A stretch of DNA of 64,000 nucleotides, taken from contig NZ_CAMPHI010000004.1 of assembly GCF_946885955.1 (NCBI RefSeq), positions 1 to 64,000 of the forward strand, in the 5' to 3' direction. Below, one piece after another: positions 25,329 to 33,994 of this stretch. The notes beneath the pieces are model-generated. The model was given only the letters and a program-made list of their open reading frames with translations, searched no databases and was not told the origin of the DNA. The position numbers and the translations under genes were made by a program. The stretch comes from an uncultured Pseudomonas sp. (lineage in GTDB: Bacteria > Pseudomonadota > Gammaproteobacteria > Pseudomonadales > Pseudomonadaceae). Numbering within the stretch: the first letter of the stretch is position 1; each line of letters begins with the position of its first letter.

Positions 25329-25878
25329 CTTCTACAGTACGTCGCAATGTGAAGGCACCGCGCAACTCGCCCAGAGCGAATCCGCGTGCCTCGTCGTGCG
25401 GGTAGCCTACATCAATCACCGCAGCGAGCGCCGGCTCTATGTTCTTGCCATGACAGGCCAGGCACGGCTCGCCGGTGGCGATGGCCTTCATCATGCGGAA
25501 TTCGCCATCGACCGTTTCCGCGTGAACCAGATCGGCAAGCGGTTCGCCCGCCTGCGCACGCTCGGCGAACCGCTCCAGTACCCGCCGCTCCCAAGCATCG
25601 GGGGCGTTTGCCGGATTGCGCACTTTCAATGCGGTGCGGCCGATAGTCCACGGGCTTTTGCTGTGCTCGGCGGCGATCTGCGGCGCCGATAATCGACACG
25701 CCTCGACCGCACTGGCTGGCCCACCGGCCTGCATGGCCGCTTTGACGGTGCTCAATAGTTGCTGCTGGAAAGGCGGAATCAACGCGGCACCTTCAGCCTG
25801 ATAATTCTCCGCATAGGCGCCAATACTCAGCGAACCCAGAAAAAACGAACCTAGAAAAGTCGCAGCAGCAAATCGCAT
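25315..25878 (-). CDS. DUF3365-type periplasmic c-haem protein
   Basis: This 187-residue protein has a signal peptide (AAATFLGSFFLGSLSIGAYA) and one c-type haem motif CLACH near residues 141-145, within a Tll0287/DUF3365-like fold (YQAEGAALIPPFQQQLL at the start, GGPASAVEACRLSAPQIA in the middle). DUF3365 domains are often sensory, binding haem or redox-active ligands. The ATG follows AGGGGG, and a CsoR-type operator lies 28 bases upstream. It is co-transcribed with the repressor, suggesting a sensing or electron-transfer role tied to the bd oxidase. Confidence 0.78.
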   Translation of the reverse strand: MRFAAATFLGSFFLGSLSIGAYAENYQAEGAALIPPFQQQLLSTVKAAMQAGGPASAVEACRLSAPQIAAEHSKSPWTIGRTALKVRNPANAPDAWERRVLERFAERAQAGEPLADLVHAETVDGEFRMMKAIATGEPCLACHGKNIEPALAAVIDVGYPHDEARGFALGELRGAFTLRRTVEVGND

Positions 25879-25905
25879 GACAGCCCCCTGAACAGCCCAA
25901 TTTAT

Positions 25906-25921
25906 ATACCCCCACGAGTAT
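25906..25921. promoter_or_regulatory. CsoR/FrmR-type operator upstream of the haem-protein/repressor operon
   Basis: ATACCCCCACGAGTAT lies in the larger TATATACCCCCACGAGTATA, a near match to the site before cydP (14 of 16 identical). It ends 28 bases upstream of the c-haem gene start (read on the minus strand), a position suited to autorepression. Confidence 0.75.
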
Positions 25922-26026
25922 ACGCGCATGAACGTCCGAGCCTGTACTTGCGACAAAAAAACACTGGGCCTAGCGCTATCCGACCTTAGTAGGCCGATGA
26001 CGTGGTTGAGGTGGCCAATCAAGACC

Positions 26027-27106
26027 TCAATAGCCGGTCATCTCCAGATAGCCCTCGCCGCCCGGAGCACCGATCAGGCGTATCGGGCCTTCCCAGTAAG
26101 GGAACGAGGTGCCCATCCAGGCTTGCGGCTGGATGGCTTCGGCCTCCAGGTCCAGGTCATGCTCGGCGACCTGGATGCGCCAGCGGGTCGGCACCTTGCG
26201 GCCATGACTTTGACGCGTCCAGGTCTGGGCGCTGAGCTGGATCTGCTCGCCGCGCAGGGCCTGGGCGCGGCCGTCGGCGTCGATCCAGGTGCCGGCGCGG
26301 TAGGGCTCGCCATCGGCCTGGCGTACCTGGAACAGCATCAGCTTGGCACCGCTGGCCAGGTGCAGGGAAAACCAGTCCCAGCCCTGCTGCTCGGCGGCCA
26401 GCGGCTGGCTGCTCCACTCGCGGTCGAGCCAGGCCTGGCCGCTGACGGTGAAGCGCTGGCCATCACGTTCGATCTCGCCGTCGACCCGGTAGAACGGTTG
26501 GCTGTAGTAATACGAAGCCTGGCCCGCGCCGGATTTTTCGCTGTAGCCGCGCTCGCCGTGCAGCACCAGCGGGCCTTCGGCCTGGAGTTGCAGGCGGTAG
26601 CGAAAATCCTCGCCGGTGGCCTGCATCCGTAGCTGCTGCAAGCCCTGGCCGGGCTCGCCGCGTAGCGACCAAGCATCGATCCAGGCCCTGAATGGCTCGG
26701 CCTCGACGCCTGCCTGACCGATGCCACCGCGGGCCCGCAGTTCGCTGAAACTGTGCCCGAGGGGGCCGCTCAGCCCGGCGTGACCGAGCCACAGATTGGG
26801 ACTTTGCCAACCGGACTGCTCCTCGCCGGGGCGCAGGGCCGAGCGAAACAGCGTCCATTGCACGCCCCAGGCGCGGCCCTGCTCGTCGCTGAGGTTGGCG
26901 GTGACGTACCACCATTCGATGCGATAGCCGGGATGGGCGCCATGGTCACGCGGGAATACCAACGGCTGACCGCGCTCGACCCGGGCGAAGCCCTGCGCCG
27001 CCTCACCGAGGCCGGCGAAACCCTGGCGCGGTTCTGGCGTTTGCTCGCAACCGGCGAGCAGCACCAGGCTCAGCAGCAGGCTCGACAGCAGAGGTTTAGC
27101 GATCAT
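26027..27106 (-). CDS. AttH-like lipocalin-domain lipoprotein
   Basis: This 359-residue protein has a lipoprotein signal (LLSLVLLAGC) and the CrtC/AttH-type lipocalin fold, shown by HPGYRIEWWYVTANLSDEQG, SYYYSQPFYRVDG, and WLDREWSSQPL with WDWFSLHLASGAKLMLFQVR. Related proteins are encoded beside AttEFG ABC systems; their substrate is not known. It overlaps the permease gene by 11 bases and is the last gene of the operon. A decayed copy of its 3' end lies 4.7 kb away at 21336-21475. Confidence 0.82.
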   Translation of the reverse strand: MIAKPLLSSLLLSLVLLAGCEQTPEPRQGFAGLGEAAQGFARVERGQPLVFPRDHGAHPGYRIEWWYVTANLSDEQGRAWGVQWTLFRSALRPGEEQSGWQSPNLWLGHAGLSGPLGHSFSELRARGGIGQAGVEAEPFRAWIDAWSLRGEPGQGLQQLRMQATGEDFRYRLQLQAEGPLVLHGERGYSEKSGAGQASYYYSQPFYRVDGEIERDGQRFTVSGQAWLDREWSSQPLAAEQQGWDWFSLHLASGAKLMLFQVRQADGEPYRAGTWIDADGRAQALRGEQIQLSAQTWTRQSHGRKVPTRWRIQVAEHDLDLEAEAIQPQAWMGTSFPYWEGPIRLIGAPGGEGYLEMTGY

Positions 27107-29567
27107 CGGCGAATTGCCTCAACAGGTCGGCGGGCTGGCGTCGGGCTATTTGCCAGAGCGGCCCGGAGGCGGCAAGCAGGCTGGTGCACAGGCCGAGCGC
27201 GGCGAGCTGCAGCAGTTGCGCGGGGAACACATGTAGCGGCAGGCGCCAGCCGAACGCCTGGACATTGACCACCGCCACCAGGCACCAGGCCAGCAACAAG
27301 CCCAAGGGCATCGCCAGCAGCACCGTGAGGCCGGCCAGCAGCAGCGTTTGCCCCAGGCTCAACCAGGCCAGGCGGCGCCGCCCCAGGCCCAGCGCACACA
27401 ACGGCGCCAATTGGCCGAGACGGGTCTGGCCGAGGGTCAGCAGGCTGATGAATAACGCCACCCCGGCCACCCCCAGGGTCAGGCTGTTGAGCGCTGCGGT
27501 GGCGGCGAAGGTGCGCTCGAATACCTGGGTCGACCAGTGTTTCAGTGAGGCCTGGTCGATCAGGCGCAGGCCTGCGCCAGCATAACGCTGCTCCAACTGA
27601 GCCTTCAGCGCGGCGACGCGCGGCGCCGGCAAACGCAGGCTGAGGCTGCGCAGCTCGGCATCGGGCCAGTGCCGCCGCAACCAGTCGGCACTGACCAGCA
27701 GATGGCCTTTGGGGTTGCCGTAGTCGGCGAACAAGGCCAGCACGCGCAGGCGCTGTTCGCCGTCCGGCGCTGGCAGACGCAGCGTATCGCCCAGGCGCAG
27801 ATCGAGACGCCGCGCCAGTTGCTCGCTGAGCATCGCGCCCTGCCCTTCATGCAGTTGCGCCCAGGCGTCGGCTTGCTGCTCCAGCAGCGGCCAGTCCCGT
27901 CGGTAACTGGGGTGTTCGACGATGCCCTGCAACTGCGTCGGCCAGCCTTGCAAGCGCAATTCGGTCTGCCACAGCGGCAGCACCGCATCGATCTGCTCCT
28001 GCTCGTCGAGCCAGGCGATGATCTGCCGCGCTTGCGCCGTGTCGCGCGGCGACAGGTACAGCTCGGCCGACAGGCGTTGATCGAGCCAGCCGACGAAGGT
28101 CTGGCGAAAGCCCTCGGTCATGCTGCCGACACCGACGCTGGCCGATAGCGCCAGCAGCAGCGCCATCAACGCCAAGACTAGGGCCGGCAGCTGCTGGCGG
28201 CTATCGGCGACGAACCATTCGCTCAGGGGGCCGCGGCAGTAGCGCGCGAGCACGGCCAGGGCGCGGTCGAGCAAAGCCGGCAACAGCAACGCCGCGGCCA
28301 GCAACAGGGCGGCAAGCAACGCGAAAGCGCTGAGCAGACTATCGCCCAGCGCCCAGCAGCCCAGCGCAAGGATCAACAGCGCCGCTGCCAACCAGGCTTG
28401 GCGCTTCAGCCAGCGACCCTGGGCCTCGCGCCAGGCCTGGGGCTGGGACAACGCCAACAACGGCAGGCGCGCCGCGCGCAACAGGCTGCCAAGGCCAGCC
28501 AGCAGCGCGCCGAGCAGGCTGATCGCGAGCCCGGCCAACCACCATTGCGGCGCCAGGCTCAATTGCCCGGCCACTTCCGCGCCGTATAGCCCGCGCAGGC
28601 TCGCGGCCAGGTCGCCGAGCAGCCAACTGGCCAGCAGATAGCCGCTGGCGACCCCGGCCAGCCCGGCGAGCAGGGCGAACAGCCCCAGCTCCAGCGCCAA
28701 CGCGCCGAGCAAGCCCCGCAGGCTGACCCCACAGGTTCGCAGGGTGCGCAGCAAGCCACGACGTTGCTCCAGCGCCAGGCCAATCGCCGCGTGCACGATA
28801 AACAGGCCGACGATAAAGGCCAGCAAACCGAGCGCACTGAGGTTGAGGTGAAAGCTTGCGGTCAGGCGCTGTAAGTCGTCGTTATCCTCCGCCGCTTGCA
28901 GCCGCAGCTGGCTTTCCAGCTGCACCGGCAGTTCGGGCGAGCGCGCGGCGAAATCCGCCGGTAACAGCAGGCGCGAAAGTTGCCCCGGCGCCTGCAACAG
29001 ACGTTGCGCCTGGCCGATATCGACCACTATCACCCCCGGCGCCAATTGCGGCCGCACCTGCAACGGCGGCAAACGCTGGCCGTCGAGGGTCACCGCCGGT
29101 TCGCCGGGCTTGATACCCAAACGGGCCAATGTATCCGGCGCGATCCAGGCCTGGCCGGGGTCGCCGATAAAGGCGCCGAAGTCGATGCTGTCGGCGCCCT
29201 GGCCAGCCACCTCGCTGCCGGCTGGCAGGGTCAGCGGCTCAATGCCGAGCAATTGCACGCTGAGTGGCGGCTCGCCGACAAAACGCAAGCGCCCTTCCAG
29301 TAGCGGCGACACCGGCCAGCCACTACGACGCAGTTGCACATACAGCTGCTGGTCGAAGCGCTGGCCCTGGCGCGGCAGCAATTGTGCCCGCGCCGGCCCG
29401 GCAAGCACGGCGCTGGCACGGGCGTAATCGGCACGCGCCTGACTGTTGAGCGCCTGCACCCCGGTCCACAAGGCAGTGGCCAGCCACAGGCCGGTAAGGA
29501 TGCTGAACAATTGCAGCGGATGACGGCGCCAATGGCTGAGCAGCGCCAGCAGGCAAATGCGCACCAT
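27096..29567 (-). CDS. FtsX/MacB-family ABC permease (AttF/AttG-like)
   Basis: This 823-residue inner-membrane protein has one N-terminal helix (LFSILTGLWLATALWTGVQAL), a periplasmic domain, then two FtsX-type helix groups, the second ending with ALNSLTLGVAGVALFISLLTLG and FPAQLLQLAALGLCTSLLAA. Members work as mechanotransmitters that move or release envelope substrates rather than classic transporters. The large size, about twice a single FtsX unit, suggests fused AttF-AttG halves. The ATPase is 2 bases upstream, the lipoprotein overlaps downstream. Confidence 0.83.
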   Translation of the reverse strand: MVRICLLALLSHWRRHPLQLFSILTGLWLATALWTGVQALNSQARADYARASAVLAGPARAQLLPRQGQRFDQQLYVQLRRSGWPVSPLLEGRLRFVGEPPLSVQLLGIEPLTLPAGSEVAGQGADSIDFGAFIGDPGQAWIAPDTLARLGIKPGEPAVTLDGQRLPPLQVRPQLAPGVIVVDIGQAQRLLQAPGQLSRLLLPADFAARSPELPVQLESQLRLQAAEDNDDLQRLTASFHLNLSALGLLAFIVGLFIVHAAIGLALEQRRGLLRTLRTCGVSLRGLLGALALELGLFALLAGLAGVASGYLLASWLLGDLAASLRGLYGAEVAGQLSLAPQWWLAGLAISLLGALLAGLGSLLRAARLPLLALSQPQAWREAQGRWLKRQAWLAAALLILALGCWALGDSLLSAFALLAALLLAAALLLPALLDRALAVLARYCRGPLSEWFVADSRQQLPALVLALMALLLALSASVGVGSMTEGFRQTFVGWLDQRLSAELYLSPRDTAQARQIIAWLDEQEQIDAVLPLWQTELRLQGWPTQLQGIVEHPSYRRDWPLLEQQADAWAQLHEGQGAMLSEQLARRLDLRLGDTLRLPAPDGEQRLRVLALFADYGNPKGHLLVSADWLRRHWPDAELRSLSLRLPAPRVAALKAQLEQRYAGAGLRLIDQASLKHWSTQVFERTFAATAALNSLTLGVAGVALFISLLTLGQTRLGQLAPLCALGLGRRRLAWLSLGQTLLLAGLTVLLAMPLGLLLAWCLVAVVNVQAFGWRLPLHVFPAQLLQLAALGLCTSLLAASGPLWQIARRQPADLLRQFADDR

Positions 29568-29569
29568 CG

Positions 29570-30235
29570 TCAGGCCTCCCGCGGCTGCACGCGCCCCAGG
29601 TGCAGGTATAGGTTGTGCGCCAGACGTGAGGCCAGACGTTCGCTATGGGTCACCAGCAATAGGCTGCTGCCGGCCTCGCCCACCAGTTCCAGGAACAGCT
29701 CCAGCACGGTTTCGCTGCTCGCCTCGTCGAGGCTGCCGGTCGGTTCGTCGGCCAATACCAATGAAGGCCGCGAGGCCAACGCCCGGCCGATCGCCACGCG
29801 CTGCTGCTGGCCGCCGGAAAGTTGCTCGGGGTACCGCTGCAGCAACGGCGTCAGGCCCAGGCGTTCAGCCAGATGGCTGACCCAGGCCGGATCGTGCCGC
29901 TCGGCCAGCCGCGCTTGAAAGGCCAGGTTGGCGGCGACACTGAGGCTGCCGATCAGATTGTATTGCTGGAACACCAGGCCGATGCCTTCGCGGCGCCAGC
30001 GTGCCAATTCGGCCTCGCCACGCCCCTGCAACGGCTCGCCGTCGATCAGGATGCGCCCGCTGTCAGCACGCTCCAACCCGGCGATCAAGTGCAGCAAGGT
30101 GCTCTTGCCGCTGCCCGATTCGCCCATCAGCGCCAGGCTGCTGCCCCTCGGCAATTGCAGGTCGACCCCGCGCAATACCGGCAGGCTGCCTTGGGCAGTG
30201 GCGAAGGCTTTATGCACATCCTCGACGATCAACAT
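29570..30235 (-). CDS. LolD/MacB-type ABC ATPase (AttE-like)
   Basis: This 221-residue ATPase has Walker A GESGSGKST, signature LSGGQQQR, Walker B LVLADEPTGSLD and switch His in VTHSERLA, all in the LolD/MacB pattern with the FQQYNLIGSLSV Q-loop. It energises the FtsX-type permease encoded next. I start at the ATG giving MLIVEDVHKAF; the frame extends 11 codons to a TTG. GGAG lies about 12 bases upstream. It is first in a three-gene operon. Confidence 0.88.
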   Translation of the reverse strand: MLIVEDVHKAFATAQGSLPVLRGVDLQLPRGSSLALMGESGSGKSTLLHLIAGLERADSGRILIDGEPLQGRGEAELARWRREGIGLVFQQYNLIGSLSVAANLAFQARLAERHDPAWVSHLAERLGLTPLLQRYPEQLSGGQQQRVAIGRALASRPSLVLADEPTGSLDEASSETVLELFLELVGEAGSSLLLVTHSERLASRLAHNLYLHLGRVQPREA

Positions 30236-30530
30236 CCGCGCGGGCGACTCCGTTAATAAGGTAACCAAGGGCCGGGATTCATCATCGGGCTTTACACCGC
30301 CGCAAACCAGCAGCTCATCGCCCGGGCGATCAAGCGAGCCGAACCTGACGCGGCAACTCGCTCAAAATTTTCAACTCGGCATGCAGCCAGTCCGCCGGAT
30401 CTCTAGCACCGATGGCAAGGGGGCTCAGGTGAAAAACGCCAATGCATCGTTAGATCGACCCGCTTGCCCGGTCGACAGCCTGGCCAATCTGATCTTCAAC
30501 ACGCCGTGGGACGGTCTGCTGCGCACCCGC
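30236..30530. other. Intergenic region without a recognised gene
   Basis: About 295 bases between the ABC ATPase start and the lipase end. It should hold the ABC operon promoter. A short open stretch is possible, but nothing has a start signal or a known match. Confidence 0.4.
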
Positions 30531-31415
30531 TTACAAACCGGCGTCGTGCAGACGCTGGGCATGTTCGACGAACAGCCGCACCGGGTCGTCGCCCTTACCC
30601 ACCAGCCCAAGGGGCTGATTGACGATGCTCAGGTGGTCGAAGGTGAAGCCGTCGCCGAGCACTGTGCCCAGGTGCGAGCTGTAACGCCCGACCATACCGT
30701 CGCAAGCACCAGCCTCGCGCTGAAAGCCATAGCGGGCGCAGAGCCGGCACATCAGGCTCATCGCCTCGAAACGGCGAATGCCGCCATCGGTGATTCCCGG
30801 CGTCAGCACCCCGCTCCAGGAGTAATAACGCACGCCATCGACCTCGGCTGCGCCCTGCCCGCCCCAGGTATCCGGTAACCCTTGCGGGTATTGCGCATTG
30901 AACAGAGCGATGCCTTCGCTGGTCAGCGAGCGGTGCGAGGCATCGACGTCGATCGGCAGCCGCGGCCCCTTGTCGGCGCTTTCCAGCCAGCCCAGGCAGA
31001 GCGCTATTGCGTGGGTCAGCGCACTCAGAATTCTTTCCAGCCAACTGCCGGTGGCGAACCTGCGCTGCAGATAGTCCGCCAACTCCGAGCCCTGATTGGG
31101 CCCGGCGACCGAAGTAACCGAGGCCACCCATTCGGGCCGTTTCGCCGCGGCGTAGCGAGCGGTCAGTGCGCCCTGGCTGTGGCCGATCAGATGCACCTTG
31201 GCGGCGCCGGTCTGCTCGCGCAGCGCGGCGATTCGTTGCAATAGCTGCTCGCCGCGCACCTCGGTGGAATGCACGGCCGAGACCAGCACCGGAAACACCG
31301 TGGCGCCCTGCTTGCGCAGCGCGGTAACGATGCCATACCAGTAGGGATACCCGAGTACACGTATGAACCCCAGCAATCCGGGCACCAGCACCAGGGGATA
31401 ACGGGGTGTCGACAT
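30531..31415 (-). CDS. Lipase family I.1-like alpha/beta hydrolase without signal peptide
   Basis: This 294-residue protein aligns by eye with secreted Pseudomonas LipA lipases: YPLVLVPGLLGF, YWYGIVTALRKQGATVF, the nucleophile elbow GHSQG, VASVTSVAGPNQGSE, the Ca-site region, and the catalytic His in DHLSIVNQ. Two features differ: no signal peptide is visible, and the oxyanion-hole His-Gly is Pro-Gly. I use the ATG giving MSTPRYPL; a GTG lies 15 codons upstream (LSRLVVRCCREL, not signal-like). No lipase-specific foldase gene is adjacent. Confidence 0.83.
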   Translation of the reverse strand: MSTPRYPLVLVPGLLGFIRVLGYPYWYGIVTALRKQGATVFPVLVSAVHSTEVRGEQLLQRIAALREQTGAAKVHLIGHSQGALTARYAAAKRPEWVASVTSVAGPNQGSELADYLQRRFATGSWLERILSALTHAIALCLGWLESADKGPRLPIDVDASHRSLTSEGIALFNAQYPQGLPDTWGGQGAAEVDGVRYYSWSGVLTPGITDGGIRRFEAMSLMCRLCARYGFQREAGACDGMVGRYSSHLGTVLGDGFTFDHLSIVNQPLGLVGKGDDPVRLFVEHAQRLHDAGL

Positions 31416-31580
31416 AAGCGGCAACTCTCGGCAACAACGGACGACCAAACGGCTTAGCACAGGTTAGCCGAACCCGTGCCAAGCCTGAAAACCTGCTGCC
31501 GCTATGGAGCGCGTGTCCAGAGCGCAAGTTCAACCCGAAAGCGAGCGCCGTAGCGCGCCCGAATAGACCGCAATGAGGGC

Positions 31581-32657
31581 TCAAGCCGCCTGGGGATTGG
31601 GTTGGCGATACAACCAAACACGCCGCATTACGCTGAAGAACTGCTCACCCCAGCGCCCGCCGTCATAGGTTTGGCCATAACGCTTGGCGATCTCGCGCAC
31701 CTCCACTGCCAAGGCCGCATAGCGGCGCGCCGGCAGGTCGGGAAACAGGTGGTGTTCGATCTGATGGCTGAGGTTGCCGGAGAGGATATGAAACAGCGAC
31801 CCACCTTCCATGTTGCTCGAACTGCGCAACTGGCGCAGGTACCAATGACCACGGCTCTCGCCCTCGAACGATTCGCGACTGAATACCGCCACGCCTTCGG
31901 TGAAGTGGCCGCAATAAATCATCATGAAGATCCATAGGTTGCGGATCATATTGGCCAGCAGGTTGCCGCCCAGCACCGCCAGCGCATTGGCCCCCAACAA
32001 CAGCGCCACCAGCGGGAACAGCAGATAGTCCTTGACCAACTGACGCAGCACCTTGGCGTTGACGACCTTGATCAAGGGCGCGACCTCGGCAAGGGTACGC
32101 CTGCCTTTATAAACCTTGTCCAGGCGCAGGTGCTGGGCCGCCAGCGCGAATTCGAACAGCACCGCGTGGAGTGCCGTCCACAACGGTTGCCAGCGGTAGA
32201 ACGGCTTCCAACGTTGCTCGGGAAATAGACGGGCCAAGCCGTAGCCAATGTCATCGTCCATGCCCAGCACATTGGTGTAAGTGTGATGGATATGGTTATG
32301 GGTTTTGCGCCAGAAAATGCTGGGTCCGGCCATATCCCACTCATAATGACGCCCGCTGAGTTCGGGATCGTTCATCCAGTCGTACTGACCATGCATGACG
32401 TTATGGCCCAGCTCCAGGTTCTCCATGATTTTGCCCAGGCCGAGCAAGAGGCTGCCGAGCAACCAGGTCGGCGGAAACCAACCGAACATCAGCAAGGCGC
32501 GTCCGCTCCAGCAGAAAAAACGCACGACCGCGCGGATACGCCGGATATAGCGCGCGTCGACCTCGCCCAGGTCATCAAGAGTACGTTGGCGCAGTGCATC
32601 CAATTCGGCGCCGAAGGACGCCACTTCTTCAGCGGTTAGCTCACGATCAACTCGCAC
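31581..32657 (-). CDS. desB: Acyl-CoA delta-9 desaturase
   Basis: This 358-residue membrane di-iron desaturase has three His boxes (HNVMH, HNHIHH, HQIEHH) and hydrophobic segments near residues 50-75 and 195-240. In P. aeruginosa DesB introduces a double bond into exogenous saturated acyl-CoAs with electrons from DesC. The GTG start follows GAGGAG. Gene order with desC and desT matches PA4888-PA4890 in my memory. Expression should be repressed by DesT bound at 33908-33925. Confidence 0.92.
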   Translation of the reverse strand: MRVDRELTAEEVASFGAELDALRQRTLDDLGEVDARYIRRIRAVVRFFCWSGRALLMFGWFPPTWLLGSLLLGLGKIMENLELGHNVMHGQYDWMNDPELSGRHYEWDMAGPSIFWRKTHNHIHHTYTNVLGMDDDIGYGLARLFPEQRWKPFYRWQPLWTALHAVLFEFALAAQHLRLDKVYKGRRTLAEVAPLIKVVNAKVLRQLVKDYLLFPLVALLLGANALAVLGGNLLANMIRNLWIFMMIYCGHFTEGVAVFSRESFEGESRGHWYLRQLRSSSNMEGGSLFHILSGNLSHQIEHHLFPDLPARRYAALAVEVREIAKRYGQTYDGGRWGEQFFSVMRRVWLYRQPNPQAA

Positions 32658-32741
32658 AGGTATCTCCTCACCTCGATGGTGCCGTCATGGCGCGACCACG
32701 AGCCCCTGCCCCCTAAAACGGAGCGCTGCGCAATTGGCGTG

Positions 32742-33857
32742 TTAAAGATCGATTTCAACATCCGTATGGGGAGCGTTTACACAAAGACGGATCGGCTGCC
32801 CCGGCTCGCGGGTGATTGCCCCGCTGCGCAAATCACGCACCGCGCCGCTGATCAGCGCGCAGGTGCAACTGGCGCAAACGCCCTGGCGACAGCCGTGCTG
32901 CGGATGCAGGCCCAGGCTTTCGGCCTGCTCCAAGATGCTGCGCCGATTGTCACCCGGGCCTTGCTGGCGGCTACGGGCGAAGCCCAGCTGCACTTGCCGC
33001 TCGACGGGCCCTATATCTAGCGAGGCCGGCGCGGTGAACGCTTCGAATTGCAGCTGGGTAGCATGACCGGTACCGCGCCACCACCGCTGCACCTGCTCGA
33101 CGAACCCCACTGGACCGCAGGCCAGAACCTGACGCCGATCCAATTCGCCAATCCCTGCCAGGTGCTCGGCACAGAAACGCCCACGTAAATCGCCCGCCCC
33201 CGCAGGCTCCTCTAGCGCCCAATGCACTTGCAGGTTGGTGTATCGCGCCTGCAAGGCCTGCAACTCGTCGACAAAAGCCTGTTGGCCTTTCTCACACACG
33301 TAATGCAACAAATCGATCGGCGCGCTGAAGCCCTCGGCCAACGCGTTGCGCAGCAAGCCCAGCAAAGGCGTGATGCCACTGCCGGCGGCCAATAGCAGCA
33401 CACCCTCGTCGGGCTTGGCCCAGCGCAGTTCGCCAAACGCAGGGCCCAACTCCAGCACTTGGCCGACCGAGACCGAATCGAGCAACCGCGGCGACACGCG
33501 CCCACCGGGTTGACGCTTAATGGCGATCTCCAGGCTGCCATCGGCACCAAGCGCGGTCAGGCTATAACTGCGGCTCAGCCGCACGCCTGCCTGCTCCAGA
33601 TAAACCTGCACATGCTGGCCAGGCTTGGCCCCCCGCCAATTACCGTTGGGGCGCAGGATCAAGGCCAGCATATCGTCGGCAACCCAACGCCGCGCTTCGA
33701 CCCGGGCGAACACGCGATTGAGCCGCCACGCCGGGTGAAGGGTGGCGAGCAACGCATCGACATCGCTTTCGCGCAGCCAACCGCCCGCGGTCAGTGCACG
33801 TAATGGCTGTAACAAAGACGCGCCGAAACGCGCAAAAGCAAAAGGAACAGGAGGCAT
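32742..33857 (-). CDS. desC: Ferredoxin reductase-type electron donor for DesB
   Basis: This 371-residue oxidoreductase has an FAD-binding domain (RLSRSYSLTAL), an NAD(P)H domain (LLLAAGSGITPLLGLLRN and VLACGPVGFV) and a C-terminal plant-type 2Fe-2S ferredoxin domain with CRQGVCASCTC plus a distal Cys in RLCVNAP. It passes electrons from NAD(P)H to the desaturase. The ATG giving MPPVPFAFA has GGAG 8 bases upstream; the longer frame runs into the operator. It is the first gene of the desCB operon. Confidence 0.91.
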   Translation of the reverse strand: MPPVPFAFARFGASLLQPLRALTAGGWLRESDVDALLATLHPAWRLNRVFARVEARRWVADDMLALILRPNGNWRGAKPGQHVQVYLEQAGVRLSRSYSLTALGADGSLEIAIKRQPGGRVSPRLLDSVSVGQVLELGPAFGELRWAKPDEGVLLLAAGSGITPLLGLLRNALAEGFSAPIDLLHYVCEKGQQAFVDELQALQARYTNLQVHWALEEPAGAGDLRGRFCAEHLAGIGELDRRQVLACGPVGFVEQVQRWWRGTGHATQLQFEAFTAPASLDIGPVERQVQLGFARSRQQGPGDNRRSILEQAESLGLHPQHGCRQGVCASCTCALISGAVRDLRSGAITREPGQPIRLCVNAPHTDVEIDL

Positions 33858-33907
33858 GGCGACGCTCCGATTGAGGGGTGTGCGTATGCTGGTGGAGCCC
33901 TCCACTC

Positions 33908-33925
33908 AGTCAACAAGCGTTCACT
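33908..33925. promoter_or_regulatory. DesT operator between desC and desT
   Basis: AGTCAAC-AAGC-GTTCACT is an imperfect 18-bp palindrome (6 of 7 half-site bases match) in the divergent desC/desT region. It is consistent with the DesT/FabR-type operator, which is an AGTGAAC-like palindrome in P. aeruginosa as I recall it. Confidence 0.75.
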
Positions 33926-33994
33926 CAATCCGCTTCGACCGCCACAAAGCGCATTTGTTAGAGTGCCGGGATAATTTCCCGGAAGTCAGATGTC

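Noticed and set aside
30236..30530. Possible remnant gene between the ABC ATPase and the lipase
   Set aside because: An open stretch exists, but without a start signal, a family match or any clear frame preference.
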